Source: M3007 sp033764075
GTDB taxonomy: Bacteria > Bacteroidota > Bacteroidia > Chitinophagales > Saprospiraceae
Length of the DNA: 64,000 nt
NCBI GenBank assembly: GCA_033764075.1
Contig: JANRJH010000007.1
Coordinates: 62,001-126,000 of the forward strand
Direction: 5' to 3'
Part shown: positions 36,959 through 44,585 of the stretch, piece by piece
How the letters are laid out: each line of letters begins with the position of its first letter
How positions within the stretch are numbered: position 1 is the first letter of the stretch
Notes under the pieces: generated by a model
The model's database searches: none
Told to the model about the DNA's origin: nothing
The model's input: only the letters and a program-made list of their open reading frames with translations
Program-made: the position numbers and the translations under genes

Positions 36959-36966
36959 CAAATTTA
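36959..36966 (-). promoter_or_regulatory. -7 element of the AlbA-type gene
   Basis: Minus strand TAAATTTG, exact, ending ten bases before ATG 36949. It implies a leader of only a few bases. Confidence 0.5.
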
Positions 36967-36972
36967 CACCAC

Positions 36973-39555
36973 TCACGAGCACTTCGTATGCCCACAACTC
37001 TTGCAGTTCAAACAACCCTCTTCGTACACGAGCGTTGCTTCCCCGCAATTGGGGCAGGTGGCGTTCACCACTTCGGTGCCGGAGGGGATGTACTGTTTGA
37101 GGGTGCGGATCACGCCGTTTTTCCAGGTGTTGAGCGAGTCGTCGCTCAGGTGCAGGTTGTTGATCATGTGCACCACGTAGGGTAGGGGCATGCCGTGGCG
37201 CATCACCCCGCTGATGAGCTTGGCGTAGTTCCAGTATTCGGGGTCGAAGCAACGCGAGAGTCCCTCGACGGTGACGCGGTATCCGTCTTTGTCGGCGTAC
37301 TGAAAGTCGTATCGACTGTGCCCGGTATCGTCTTTGCTTTTAATGATGCGACCTTTTTTGACGAAAGCGGGAAACTGGAAGCTGTCTTCAGCCTTGCCGG
37401 TGAAGATCTCGTACGGCTGGCCGTTGAGCAGGCCCACCACGGCGATCCAGGGGGTGCTTTCGTTGCGGAAACGCATGACGTCGGCCTCGAGTACTTCCGG
37501 GCGTTTGGGTGGCGGCGCGTAGTGGATGTGCGGGGTGTCGTCGGGTTCTTTGGATTCTTTGGTCACCAGGACGCCGGAGCGTGATCCGTCGCGATACACG
37601 GTGATGCCTTTGCACCCGCTCTCCCACGCGGTGCGGTAAATTTCGGCGATCAGTTCCTCGGTGGCGGCATTCGGCACATTGACGGTCACGCTGATGCTGT
37701 GGTCTACCCAGCGCTGGATGCGACCCTGCATGCGCACCTTGCTCAGCCAGTCGACGTCCTGCGCAGTGGCCAGGTGGTAAGGGGAGCGGCGGATGAGGGC
37801 GTTCAGGTCGGCATCGCTCAGCTGTTCGATGTCGTTCGTTTGCAAACCTTGTGCGCGCATCCAGGTGACAAAGTGGTGGTGAAAAACGTGGTACTCCTGC
37901 CAGTGGTCGCCGGTGTCGTCGGTAAAGTCGATGCGAGCATGCTGGTCATTGGGGTTCACCTTGCGACGCCGTTTGTAGGCGATCATGAACACCGGTTCGA
38001 TGCCGGAGGTCGTTTGGGTCATCATGCTCGTGGTGCCGGTCGGGGCGATGGTGAGCAGGGCGATGTTCCGGCGTCCGTGCTGCAGCATGTCGGCATACAG
38101 CTGCGGGTCGGCCTCGCGGAGTCGGCTGATGAACGGGTTTTGGGCTTCTCTGGCGGCGTCGTAGATCGGGAAGGCGCCGCGCTCTTTGGCCAGGGACACC
38201 GAAGAGCGGTAGGCCGACAGGGCGAAGTGGCGGTGCACTTTTTCAGCGAAGTCGATGGCCTCCTCGGATCCGTAGCGCAGGCCGAGTGCCGCCAGCATGT
38301 CGCCCTCGCCGGTCACGCCGGTGCCGGTGCGCCGGCCCTGGAGGCATTTTTCCCTGATTTTGCACCACAGCTTGTGTTCGTTGGACTTGATGTCGGCATC
38401 TTCGGGGTCTGTTTCGATTTTTTTCAGGATGCCTTCGATTTTTTCCAGCTCCAGGTCGATGATGTCGTCGGCCAGGCGTTGTGCCTGCTCGATGCAGCGG
38501 TCGAAGGACTCAAAGTCGAACGCCGCCTGGTCGGTGAACGGGTTTGTCACGAAGCTGAACAGGTTGACGGCCAGCAGGCGGCAGGAGTCGTAGGGGCAGA
38601 GCGGGATTTCCCCGCAAGGGTTGGTGGACACGGTTTCGAAGCCCAGATCGGCATAGCAGTCGGGGATCGACTCGCGCAGGACGGTGTCCCAGAACAAAAT
38701 GCCGGGCTCGGCCGACTTCCAGGCGTTGTGCACGATTTTTTGCCAAAGGGCGGCAGCGTCGATGGTTTTTTGCACCTTGGGATGGTCGCTGCGGATGGGA
38801 AACTGCTGGGTATAGGGTTGTCCGGCGAGCGCGGCCCGCATGAAGGCGTCGTCGATGCGCACGGAGATGTTGGCCCCTGTCACCTTGGTGCCGTCGAGTT
38901 TGGCGTCTATGAACCGCTCCGCGTCGGGGTGTTTGATGCTCAGGCTGAGCATGAGGGCGCCGCGGCGCCCGTCCTGGGCAACCTCGCGCGTAGAATTGCT
39001 GTAGCGCTCCATAAACGGCACGATGCCGGTGGAGGTGAGGGCGCTATTTTGTACCGGTGTGCCTTTGGGCCGGAGGCCGGAGAGGTCGTGCCCGACGCCG
39101 CCCCGGCGTTTCATGAGTTGCACCTGCTCCTCGTCGGTGCGCATGATGGCGCCGTAGGAGTCGGCATCGGCGAGGCCGCCGATCACGAAGCAGTTGGACA
39201 GCGACACTTTCTGATAGGGGTTGCCGATGCCGGCCATGGGGCTGCCCTGGGGCACGATGTACCGGAAACGGTCGATGAGGCGAAAAATGTCGGCTTCGCT
39301 CATCGGGTTGGGGTACAGCTGCTCCATGCGGGCCAGTTCGGCGGCCATGCGCCGGTGCATGTCGTCGGGCGTGCGCTCGTAAATGTGCCCCCAGGAGTCC
39401 TTTAGGGCGTACTTGTTGAGCCAGACACCGGCGGAGAGTTCGTCGCCGTTGAAGTAGCGGGCGGCGTGCCGGAGGGCTTCTTCGTAGGTGAAAACGTCGG
39501 GGGAAGAAGGCGCGTTCAGGCGTGTTTTTTCGGGAGGGGCAGTCTTGGTGTCCAT
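36973..39555 (-). CDS. nrdJ: Adenosylcobalamin-dependent (class II) ribonucleotide reductase
   Basis: 860 residues. Features of the class II enzyme: SLSNCFVIGG with the first redox cysteine, the catalytic NPCGEIPL loop (N-x-C-x-E), IAPTGTTSM, and a C-terminal Cys-rich tail (CPNCGEATLVYEEGCLNC, then CGHTKC) that relays electrons. It converts ribonucleotides to deoxyribonucleotides with B12 and without oxygen. The full length matches the long B12-dependent family. An exact -7 motif stands 26 bases upstream of the ATG. I see no B12 riboswitch in the short leader. Confidence 0.95.
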   Translation of the reverse strand: MDTKTAPPEKTRLNAPSSPDVFTYEEALRHAARYFNGDELSAGVWLNKYALKDSWGHIYERTPDDMHRRMAAELARMEQLYPNPMSEADIFRLIDRFRYIVPQGSPMAGIGNPYQKVSLSNCFVIGGLADADSYGAIMRTDEEQVQLMKRRGGVGHDLSGLRPKGTPVQNSALTSTGIVPFMERYSNSTREVAQDGRRGALMLSLSIKHPDAERFIDAKLDGTKVTGANISVRIDDAFMRAALAGQPYTQQFPIRSDHPKVQKTIDAAALWQKIVHNAWKSAEPGILFWDTVLRESIPDCYADLGFETVSTNPCGEIPLCPYDSCRLLAVNLFSFVTNPFTDQAAFDFESFDRCIEQAQRLADDIIDLELEKIEGILKKIETDPEDADIKSNEHKLWCKIREKCLQGRRTGTGVTGEGDMLAALGLRYGSEEAIDFAEKVHRHFALSAYRSSVSLAKERGAFPIYDAAREAQNPFISRLREADPQLYADMLQHGRRNIALLTIAPTGTTSMMTQTTSGIEPVFMIAYKRRRKVNPNDQHARIDFTDDTGDHWQEYHVFHHHFVTWMRAQGLQTNDIEQLSDADLNALIRRSPYHLATAQDVDWLSKVRMQGRIQRWVDHSISVTVNVPNAATEELIAEIYRTAWESGCKGITVYRDGSRSGVLVTKESKEPDDTPHIHYAPPPKRPEVLEADVMRFRNESTPWIAVVGLLNGQPYEIFTGKAEDSFQFPAFVKKGRIIKSKDDTGHSRYDFQYADKDGYRVTVEGLSRCFDPEYWNYAKLISGVMRHGMPLPYVVHMINNLHLSDDSLNTWKNGVIRTLKQYIPSGTEVVNATCPNCGEATLVYEEGCLNCKSCGHTKCS

Positions 39556-39581
39556 ACATTGAAGGTTGCGGCGGGCAGTGA

Positions 39582-39589
39582 CAAAGATA
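39582..39589 (-). promoter_or_regulatory. -7 element of the ribonucleotide reductase gene
   Basis: Minus strand TATCTTTG, exact. The -33 region would fall in the terminator palindrome at 39596-39629, so initiation and the upstream gene's termination share this stretch. Confidence 0.55.
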
Positions 39590-39595
39590 GCCTAA

Positions 39596-39629
39596 AATTC
39601 GTCCTACGAGTTAACTCGTAGGACGAATT
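39596..39629 (-). terminator. 34-bp perfect palindrome, terminator of the VOC gene
   Basis: Bases 39596-39629 are a perfect palindrome centred on GTTAAC, beginning inside the stop codon of the VOC gene and followed on the minus strand by TTTT. The arm contains TCGTCCTACGAG. Confidence 0.7.
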
Positions 39630-40072
39630 CAACTGGTCTTCGTTCGGCCCTCCACCAACGCGTCATAAGTGGTTTCGATCGGCTCCCACAGCTCGATCTT
39701 GTTACCCTCCGGATCCAGTATGTGCACGAACTTGCCATAGGGATACACGTCAATATCATCCAGGATGGTCACGCCGGCCATTCGGAGTTCTTCGAGCAGC
39801 CCTTCCAGGTCTGCTACCCGGAAGTTGATCATAAAGTCTTTTTCCGAAGGTTCAAAATAGCGGGTATCTTCCGGGAATGGACTCCATTGGGTAAATGCCC
39901 GTTTTTCCGGATTTTCACTGGTTCGCCATTCAAAATTGGTGCCGTACAGGTCGGTCTGTAAGCCAAGGTGTTCGCGATACCAGTCTTTTTGGGTATCTGG
40001 GTTGCGGCACTTGAAAAAGATGCCACCAATGCCGGTTACTTTTTTCATTCGTTTGTGGATTTGATTGTTCAT
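39629..40072 (-). CDS. VOC (glyoxalase/bleomycin-resistance-like) family protein
   Basis: 147 residues from ATG 40072, which overlaps the stop of the upstream gene (TAATG); MKKVTGIGG at 40048 is an alternative. The fold signature is clear: GIGGIFFKCRNPDTQKDWYR, FMINFRVADLEGLLEELR, and FVHILDPEGNKIELWEP with the metal-ligand glutamate. Members bind metal and small molecules (dioxygenases, isomerases, drug-binding proteins); which applies is unknown. Co-transcribed with the DUF456 gene. Confidence 0.85.
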   Translation of the reverse strand: MNNQIHKRMKKVTGIGGIFFKCRNPDTQKDWYREHLGLQTDLYGTNFEWRTSENPEKRAFTQWSPFPEDTRYFEPSEKDFMINFRVADLEGLLEELRMAGVTILDDIDVYPYGKFVHILDPEGNKIELWEPIETTYDALVEGRTKTS

Positions 40073-40554
40073 TACTGGAAAAACACGCCGGCCACCGCAT
40101 ACCAGATCATCACGCCGCATAATGCCACCTTGAACCCTACCCCGAATAAAAAACCGATGAACGACCCCAGCGCAGCCCGCGTGGCGCTCCCGGAATCCTT
40201 GCCGATGAGCATCTCCCCGGCCAGGGCGCCCAGAAATGCGCCGGCAAAAACACCCACAGGCCCCATGAACATGCCCACCACCAGTCCAATGGTGCTGCCC
40301 CACACGCCGGCCTGGCTGCCGCCAAAACGCCTGACCCCCCAGAGTGGCACCAGATAGTCCAATACCGTGACAACAACCGTCGCTATGCCCAACGCCCACA
40401 GCAGCCGGGGCGAAAAATCGGCAAAACGCGTCCAGTGCAACAAAAACACGCCCAGCAGGCTCAACGGCGGGCCGGGCAGGGGCAACACCGCGCCGATCAG
40501 GCCAATGACCAGGCAGGCGGCGGCGGCAACGGCCAAAAGGATATCAAGCACCAT
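40072..40554 (-). CDS. DUF456 membrane protein
   Basis: 160 residues with about four to five membrane spans and the family's Gly/Pro-rich segments (IGLIGAVLPLPGPPLSLLGV, WGSTIGLVVGMFMGPVG, GAFLGALAGEML). Inner-membrane protein of unknown function. First gene of a two-gene unit with the VOC protein. An exact -7 motif lies upstream. Confidence 0.85.
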   Translation of the reverse strand: MVLDILLAVAAAACLVIGLIGAVLPLPGPPLSLLGVFLLHWTRFADFSPRLLWALGIATVVVTVLDYLVPLWGVRRFGGSQAGVWGSTIGLVVGMFMGPVGVFAGAFLGALAGEMLIGKDSGSATRAALGSFIGFLFGVGFKVALCGVMIWYAVAGVFFQ

Positions 40555-40573
40555 ACAAATTGAATTGCTGACC

Positions 40574-40581
40574 CAAAGTTA
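40574..40581 (-). promoter_or_regulatory. -7 element of the DUF456-VOC unit
   Basis: Minus strand TAACTTTG, exact, 20 bases before ATG 40554. Confidence 0.55.
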
Positions 40582-40617
40582 GGCAGATTTGGGCATTGCC
40601 GGCCATTGCCCTTCTCC

Positions 40618-40673
40618 ACCATCCGCGGTTATTCGAAATCGTGTTTCTTTGCGCCGCTTTTACCGGCAACCAA
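40618..40673 (+). repeat. Direct repeat, left copy (promoter-like relic)
   Basis: 56 bp nearly identical to 43648-43702 (shared ATCCGCGGTTAT, CGAAATCGTGT, CTTTGCGCCGCTTTT, CCGGCAACCAA). Here the -7 motif reads TTTCTTTG, losing the consensus A, and no + strand gene follows, so it looks like a dead copy. Confidence 0.8.
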
Positions 40674-40682
40674 CCGGATGTG

Positions 40683-41084
40683 TTAGTTATTACGTTCTTT
40701 GTAAATTATATATTCAATTTCCTGAATCAATGCTTCAACTTTAGGCACAAGTGGTAAGACGTCCGCTTCCTGGATGTTCATAAAGTCTTCATAGTCTGCC
40801 TGCTGTCTGATATTAAAGAGACCGTTGAATAAAATGCCGTCCTCGCGATTTATCTTACCTGTTTTTACAAGTTCAAGGTTGAAGGCTGATTTAAGACCTG
40901 AATGGGTAGTGGCATTCAAATTTCGGAATGCTAAATAGGCAGAAACAATATAAAAACAAGCATAATACATTCTGTTGGCCGCCGCATTCCAGCGTTTTTC
41001 ACCAATCAGAAATACAGTATCAATGAATGCTTCCCTGGCCCGTTCAATTCTGTAGTGGATAAGTTCTTCTTTTGAATAGCTCAT
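40683..41084 (-). CDS. HEPN-domain protein (pair 2)
   Basis: 133 residues from ATG 41084, which overlaps the nucleotidyltransferase stop by ATGA. The segment RWNAAANRMYYACFYIVSAYLA is typical of the HEPN/UPF0332-like family. The expected RX4-6H motif reads RQQADY, with tyrosine where the histidine would be, a variant common in this subfamily, so RNase activity is less certain than in pair 1. AT-rich relative to the surrounding genes. Second gene of the pair. Confidence 0.82.
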   Translation of the reverse strand: MSYSKEELIHYRIERAREAFIDTVFLIGEKRWNAAANRMYYACFYIVSAYLAFRNLNATTHSGLKSAFNLELVKTGKINREDGILFNGLFNIRQQADYEDFMNIQEADVLPLVPKVEALIQEIEYIIYKERNN

Positions 41085-41380
41085 GCGGGCCGGCCTTCTT
41101 TCTTGATGATTTGATATATTGGAGTAATCTCTAGTGTCTCCCATTCTGATTTTGAATGAATCAGGAGACTGATTACCGTATTATTTTCAAGTTCCAAGTC
41201 ATAGATTTTATCCAAAATAAGGTTTTTCATGTCGCGGGTGAGCGCATGATCCAATAATACCAAAAAGTCCCAGTCGGAATCAGTTCGGAAATCGCCTCTG
41301 GCACGGGAACCAAACAAAATGACCTGTGCATTGGGGGCAATTTTGGCAACTTCTCTTTTTACAAGGGTTTCTATCTGCAT
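41081..41380 (-). CDS. MNT-type nucleotidyltransferase (pair 2)
   Basis: 99 residues from ATG 41380. GS-x10-DxD intact (GSRARGDFRTDSDWDFLV). First gene of the pair, overlapping the HEPN gene by four bases, with an exact -7 motif upstream. Gene order is opposite to pair 1, so the two pairs are separate acquisitions and not a duplication. Likely the antitoxin. Confidence 0.83.
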   Translation of the reverse strand: MQIETLVKREVAKIAPNAQVILFGSRARGDFRTDSDWDFLVLLDHALTRDMKNLILDKIYDLELENNTVISLLIHSKSEWETLEITPIYQIIKKEGRPA

Positions 41381-41406
41381 TCCAAAATCGAATTTGTAGT
41401 CATATG

Positions 41407-41414
41407 CAAAGATA
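41407..41414 (-). promoter_or_regulatory. -7 element of MNT-HEPN pair 2
   Basis: Minus strand TATCTTTG, exact, 27 bases before ATG 41380. Confidence 0.55.
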
Positions 41415-41477
41415 CAGGATAGTATTATTTTATTGCACACCACATTCTCTATCGGGCTACCGAGTCTTGTTTGTTTT

Positions 41478-42380
41478 TCAAATATCCAGGCTGGCAGCAG
41501 TAACCATCCCCAGCCCCGTTTCCATACGGTACCCAACGCCATGCACTGCGGTGATGGCAACAGCGGGATCGGGGGCTAATTTTTTGCGCAGCCTGGATAC
41601 GAACATATCGATGCTGCGCCCGACGAGCACGCCTTCGTCGGCCCAGACTTGCTGGAGGATGGTCTCCCGTTCGAGCAACTGACCAGGGCGGGCAGCAAAG
41701 AGCCGCAACAGCTTGGTTTCCCGGAACGTGAGGGATTGCGACACGCCGTTGGCAATCAGGATTTGGCCGACGGGATCCAGGCGGGAGTTGCCAAAGTGCA
41801 GCCACTCGATATCGGACGTGGCCGGCCGGCGGGTTTCGGGAGACTGCTTTTGGCGGCGCAGCCAGCGGTAGGCCAGCCAACCGCCGGTCAGTAACAGGCA
41901 TATGCCGGCCATTATCCTGCCGACCGGCGGTTGGGGCGGCTGTTGGGCAAAGACAACTTCTATGTAATGGCAGCCCTCCGGCATTTCGCGGCCTCCGCAA
42001 GTGACCACAGCGTCTTCACCTGCCACGTCGGCGTAATGGTAGCCAAGGTCAATCACATCATCGAGGCAACGGCGCACGGTCACGTAATAGGGCTGGTGTA
42101 TCCGATGCAGATCAAGCGAGTTTTGCAGCAGCTCGGGTAGCCGATCGTAATCGAATGACTGCGCCAGGTAGATGCGCCAGGTCGTTTCCGAGATTTGACT
42201 GACGGCGGGTATGCGGCTTGTGCTGTCGCCCGAAGCCCGCAAGAGCGCATCGGCGGTGCGACGCAGGGCCAGGTTCAGTTGGTCCTTTGGCAGTTCCGCT
42301 GTTGGCTTCGACGCTCCGACAGGCAATAGGAGCGCCACGATGGGCAAGGCCAACAGCGGAACAAATCGCAAATTTTTCAA
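41478..42380 (-). CDS. Membrane-anchored winged-helix regulator (OmpR/PhoB-type output, no receiver)
   Basis: About 300 residues from TTG 42380 (no ATG is available; the exact -7 motif 22 bases upstream supports this start). N-terminal hydrophobic segment (LLALPIVALLLPVG), an extracytoplasmic domain of about 140 residues with cysteines (RRCLDDVIDLGYHYADVAG, VTCGGREMPEGCHY), a membrane span (RIMAGICLLLTGGWLAYRWL), then a C-terminal winged helix (SLTFRETKLLRLFAARPGQL, GRSIDMFVSRLRKKL, VHGVGYRM). It signals from outside to DNA in a single protein, like ToxR/CadC but with the DNA-binding domain at the C-terminus. The ligand is unknown. Confidence 0.82.
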   Translation of the reverse strand: MKNLRFVPLLALPIVALLLPVGASKPTAELPKDQLNLALRRTADALLRASGDSTSRIPAVSQISETTWRIYLAQSFDYDRLPELLQNSLDLHRIHQPYYVTVRRCLDDVIDLGYHYADVAGEDAVVTCGGREMPEGCHYIEVVFAQQPPQPPVGRIMAGICLLLTGGWLAYRWLRRQKQSPETRRPATSDIEWLHFGNSRLDPVGQILIANGVSQSLTFRETKLLRLFAARPGQLLERETILQQVWADEGVLVGRSIDMFVSRLRKKLAPDPAVAITAVHGVGYRMETGLGMVTAASLDI

Positions 42381-42401
42381 AACAAACGATAAAAGCACAA
42401 A

Positions 42402-42409
42402 CAAAGTTA
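42402..42409 (-). promoter_or_regulatory. -7 element of the winged-helix regulator
   Basis: Minus strand TAACTTTG, exact, nine bases after the stop of the upstream BNR-like gene. Confidence 0.55.
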
Positions 42410-42417
42410 CGCCAAAA

Positions 42418-43452
42418 TCAGCACCCAAAGCTCATCATGGCGTAAATGATACCATCGGCAACGATGAGATCGGCGCGATTGTTTTCGCCCTCCAATTTGA
42501 GTACCGGTTGCCATGTCTTACCCTGGTCGGGTGAGGCGGAAATGCCACCCTCATGACAGCATACCCATTGATCGCCAAACTGCACAAAATCCGTACAGAA
42601 GTCAAACGGAAGCACGGCTTTGTCAACCGCCTGCCAGCTTTTGCCGTTGTCCACCGAGGTGTACACTTGCGATTTGCGCTCGGTGCGCTTCGTCGCTGCG
42701 TTGACGATGGCAAACAGCCCTCCTCCACCTAAACGACCCGCTTTCATCACTTCGACACCAACCAACGGCGATTTTTCCCAGTGTTTTCCGCCATCGCCCG
42801 ATACCAGCATGCCGGTGTGGCCAACGGCGATCAGGTTGCCGCCCGATTCGATGATTTGCAGAATGTATTGATCGTCGAACACCCTGTCCCAGCTAACGCC
42901 GCCATCGGTCGACCGAATGATGCCACCCTCGCTGCCGGCCACCAGGGCATTGCCCGATTCGATCATACAGAACACCATTTTCTCCTTTAGCGACTGGAAC
43001 GCCGGTATCCAGGCGCAGGTGCCCATGACCTCCTGCAAATAATTGTGCTGATCATCGCGGATAACAAGGCCGCTCTTCAGGACAAATATGTTGTCGACGG
43101 TGCCTTTAACGATTGTTTTTGACTGCCAAACGGGTGGCGTCAGTCCGGTATAGCTGGCATAAACGCCATTGTTCAGGGAAGACAGCACAATTTCGCCGTT
43201 CCGCACGACGCTGCGAATGGGGTCAAATTTTGTCGGCAGGCCATTGCTGACGTCATGCCAGGTTTGTCCGCCGTCAGGCGACTGATAAATGATGTTGGAT
43301 GCCGAAGGCGTTTCGGTCGCGGGCACACTCCGGGTACTCCTGGCGGCTGCCGGCATGGCGTCGGCGGTGGCTATGGCCAGGTTGTTGTTGCTTTGCTGGC
43401 ACGACAGGCAGCAGGAGGTGCAGATCAAGGTGGCGATAAGGATGATGCGCAT
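42418..43452 (-). CDS. BNR/YCF48-like beta-propeller protein, probable lipoprotein
   Basis: 344 residues from ATG 43452. A short Cys-rich signal (MRIILIATLICTSCCLSCQQ) suggests lipid attachment, though no standard lipobox is seen. The body has at least four sialidase-like Asp-box repeats (SPDGGQTWHDV, STDGGVSWDRV, SGDGGKHWEKS, SVDNGKSWQAV, SPDQGKTWQPV), a beta-propeller such as in sialidases, YCF48 and Sortilin. No sialidase catalytic arginine triad could be assigned, so it is probably a binding or surface protein. It lies upstream of the membrane-bound regulator and could be its sensing partner. Confidence 0.82.
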   Translation of the reverse strand: MRIILIATLICTSCCLSCQQSNNNLAIATADAMPAAARSTRSVPATETPSASNIIYQSPDGGQTWHDVSNGLPTKFDPIRSVVRNGEIVLSSLNNGVYASYTGLTPPVWQSKTIVKGTVDNIFVLKSGLVIRDDQHNYLQEVMGTCAWIPAFQSLKEKMVFCMIESGNALVAGSEGGIIRSTDGGVSWDRVFDDQYILQIIESGGNLIAVGHTGMLVSGDGGKHWEKSPLVGVEVMKAGRLGGGGLFAIVNAATKRTERKSQVYTSVDNGKSWQAVDKAVLPFDFCTDFVQFGDQWVCCHEGGISASPDQGKTWQPVLKLEGENNRADLIVADGIIYAMMSFGC

Positions 43453-43481
43453 GGTGGTCAATGTTTTTAAGAATGATGCTG

Positions 43482-43489
43482 CAAACCTA
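43482..43489 (-). promoter_or_regulatory. -7 element of the BNR-like gene
   Basis: Minus strand TAGGTTTG, exact, 29 bases before ATG 43452. Confidence 0.5.
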
Positions 43490-43647
43490 TGGGAGATGGC
43501 CGGGTTCGGCGCTTTTGGTTTGTAAAACGATGTAACAACGTTGTAAAATCTATGGAAAATTCGTGCGCGGCATGCATTTCCGGATTGTCGACAAACAACC
43601 TCCGTTTGAATGGCCGCCCCAAAGCCGGGCAGAATTGGCCCCCCCCA

Positions 43648-43702
43648 ACCATCCGCGGTTATCCGAAATCGTGTATCTTTGCGCCGCTTTTCCGGCAACC
43701 AA
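43648..43702 (+). repeat. Direct repeat, right copy, carrying the promoter of the parvulin operon
   Basis: Matches 40618-40673. It contains an intact -7 motif TATCTTTG at 43674-43681, 49 bases before ATG 43731, so this copy is the working promoter of the outer-membrane biogenesis genes. Confidence 0.8.
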
Positions 43703-43730
43703 TTTCTTGTCCGGTGCGTCTGTATCGTTT

Positions 43731-44585
43731 ATGAAGCCGATTTTCCATCGCTTGTTGCTGTTTCTGCTGTTTGCCTGGCCCATCCTGCCGGGCTGCTCTG
43801 GCCGTGGCCGCGTTCCGGAAAATGACGTCGAGCTCGCGCGGGTGTACAACAAAACCCTGCTGCTCTCCGCTACTGGCCATGTGGTGCCCGAAGGTACGCC
43901 CCCCGACGACAGCGTGCTCATGCTGCGCGCCTACGTGCAACGCTGGGTGTACGACCAGCTGCTGATGTACGAGGCGGAACGCAACATACCGCAAGACCTG
44001 AACATCGACCAGCTCGTGCGCGATTACCGGGCCAGCCTGGTGCGCTTCAACTTTGAACAGCGGATCATCGCCGAACAGTTGGACAGCACGATCGCCGAGT
44101 CCGAACTACAGAGTTTCTACGAAAACAACAAAGACCAGTTCCAGCTCGAAAACACCATCCTGAAGTGCCTGCTCATCAAGGTGCCCAAAGATGCGCCCGT
44201 GTCGGAACTCAACAAGATGTGGTACAGCCGAAACGACAGGGAGCGCGCCGGCATGCAGGCATTTTGCGACAAATGGGCCGTCCTGGCGTTTTTGGACCCC
44301 GAAAAATGGTACAAAATCGAAGAGGTGGCCGCGATTTTGCCCCAGGGAACGTTAACTGCTCAAAATGCGGCGCCCAACCGCGAAGGCGCACTCAGCGACG
44401 GTGACTTCCGGTACTATTACCGCGTGCTCGAAACCGTTAAAAGTAAAGAAACCGCACCCCTTGAGTTTGTTCGGGAACAGGCCTCCAAAGTGATCCTGCA
44501 CCTGCGCAAACAAAAACTCCTGGAAGCGTGGAAGGAACAGCTATATCAAAAAGAACTGCGGCGTGAGAACATTAAACTTAATTAG
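43731..44585 (+). CDS. Parvulin/SurA-like periplasmic chaperone lipoprotein
   Basis: 284 residues from ATG 43731. A perfect lipobox (ILPGC) makes it a lipoprotein. The middle is helical and SurA N-domain-like (RAYVQRWVYDQLLMYEAERNI), followed by ESELQSFYENNKDQF, a motif common to PpiC/SurA proteins. No complete rotamase domain is evident, so it probably acts as a holdase. The surA gene overlaps its end, and bamA follows, giving an outer-membrane-protein biogenesis operon. The longer open frame upstream includes the promoter and is not used. Confidence 0.85.
   Translation: MKPIFHRLLLFLLFAWPILPGCSGRGRVPENDVELARVYNKTLLLSATGHVVPEGTPPDDSVLMLRAYVQRWVYDQLLMYEAERNIPQDLNIDQLVRDYRASLVRFNFEQRIIAEQLDSTIAESELQSFYENNKDQFQLENTILKCLLIKVPKDAPVSELNKMWYSRNDRERAGMQAFCDKWAVLAFLDPEKWYKIEEVAAILPQGTLTAQNAAPNREGALSDGDFRYYYRVLETVKSKETAPLEFVREQASKVILHLRKQKLLEAWKEQLYQKELRRENIKLN

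Noticed and set aside
36950..37252. Extension of the AlbA-type frame into the ribonucleotide reductase gene
   Set aside because: The extension is the frame shadow of nrdJ, and an exact -7 motif sits just before ATG 36949.
37000..39590. B12 riboswitch for nrdJ
   Set aside because: The leader between the promoter and ATG is about 20 bases, too short for one.
40618..40673. Working promoter for a + strand gene
   Set aside because: The -7 motif is damaged and only minus-strand genes follow; treated as a repeat copy.
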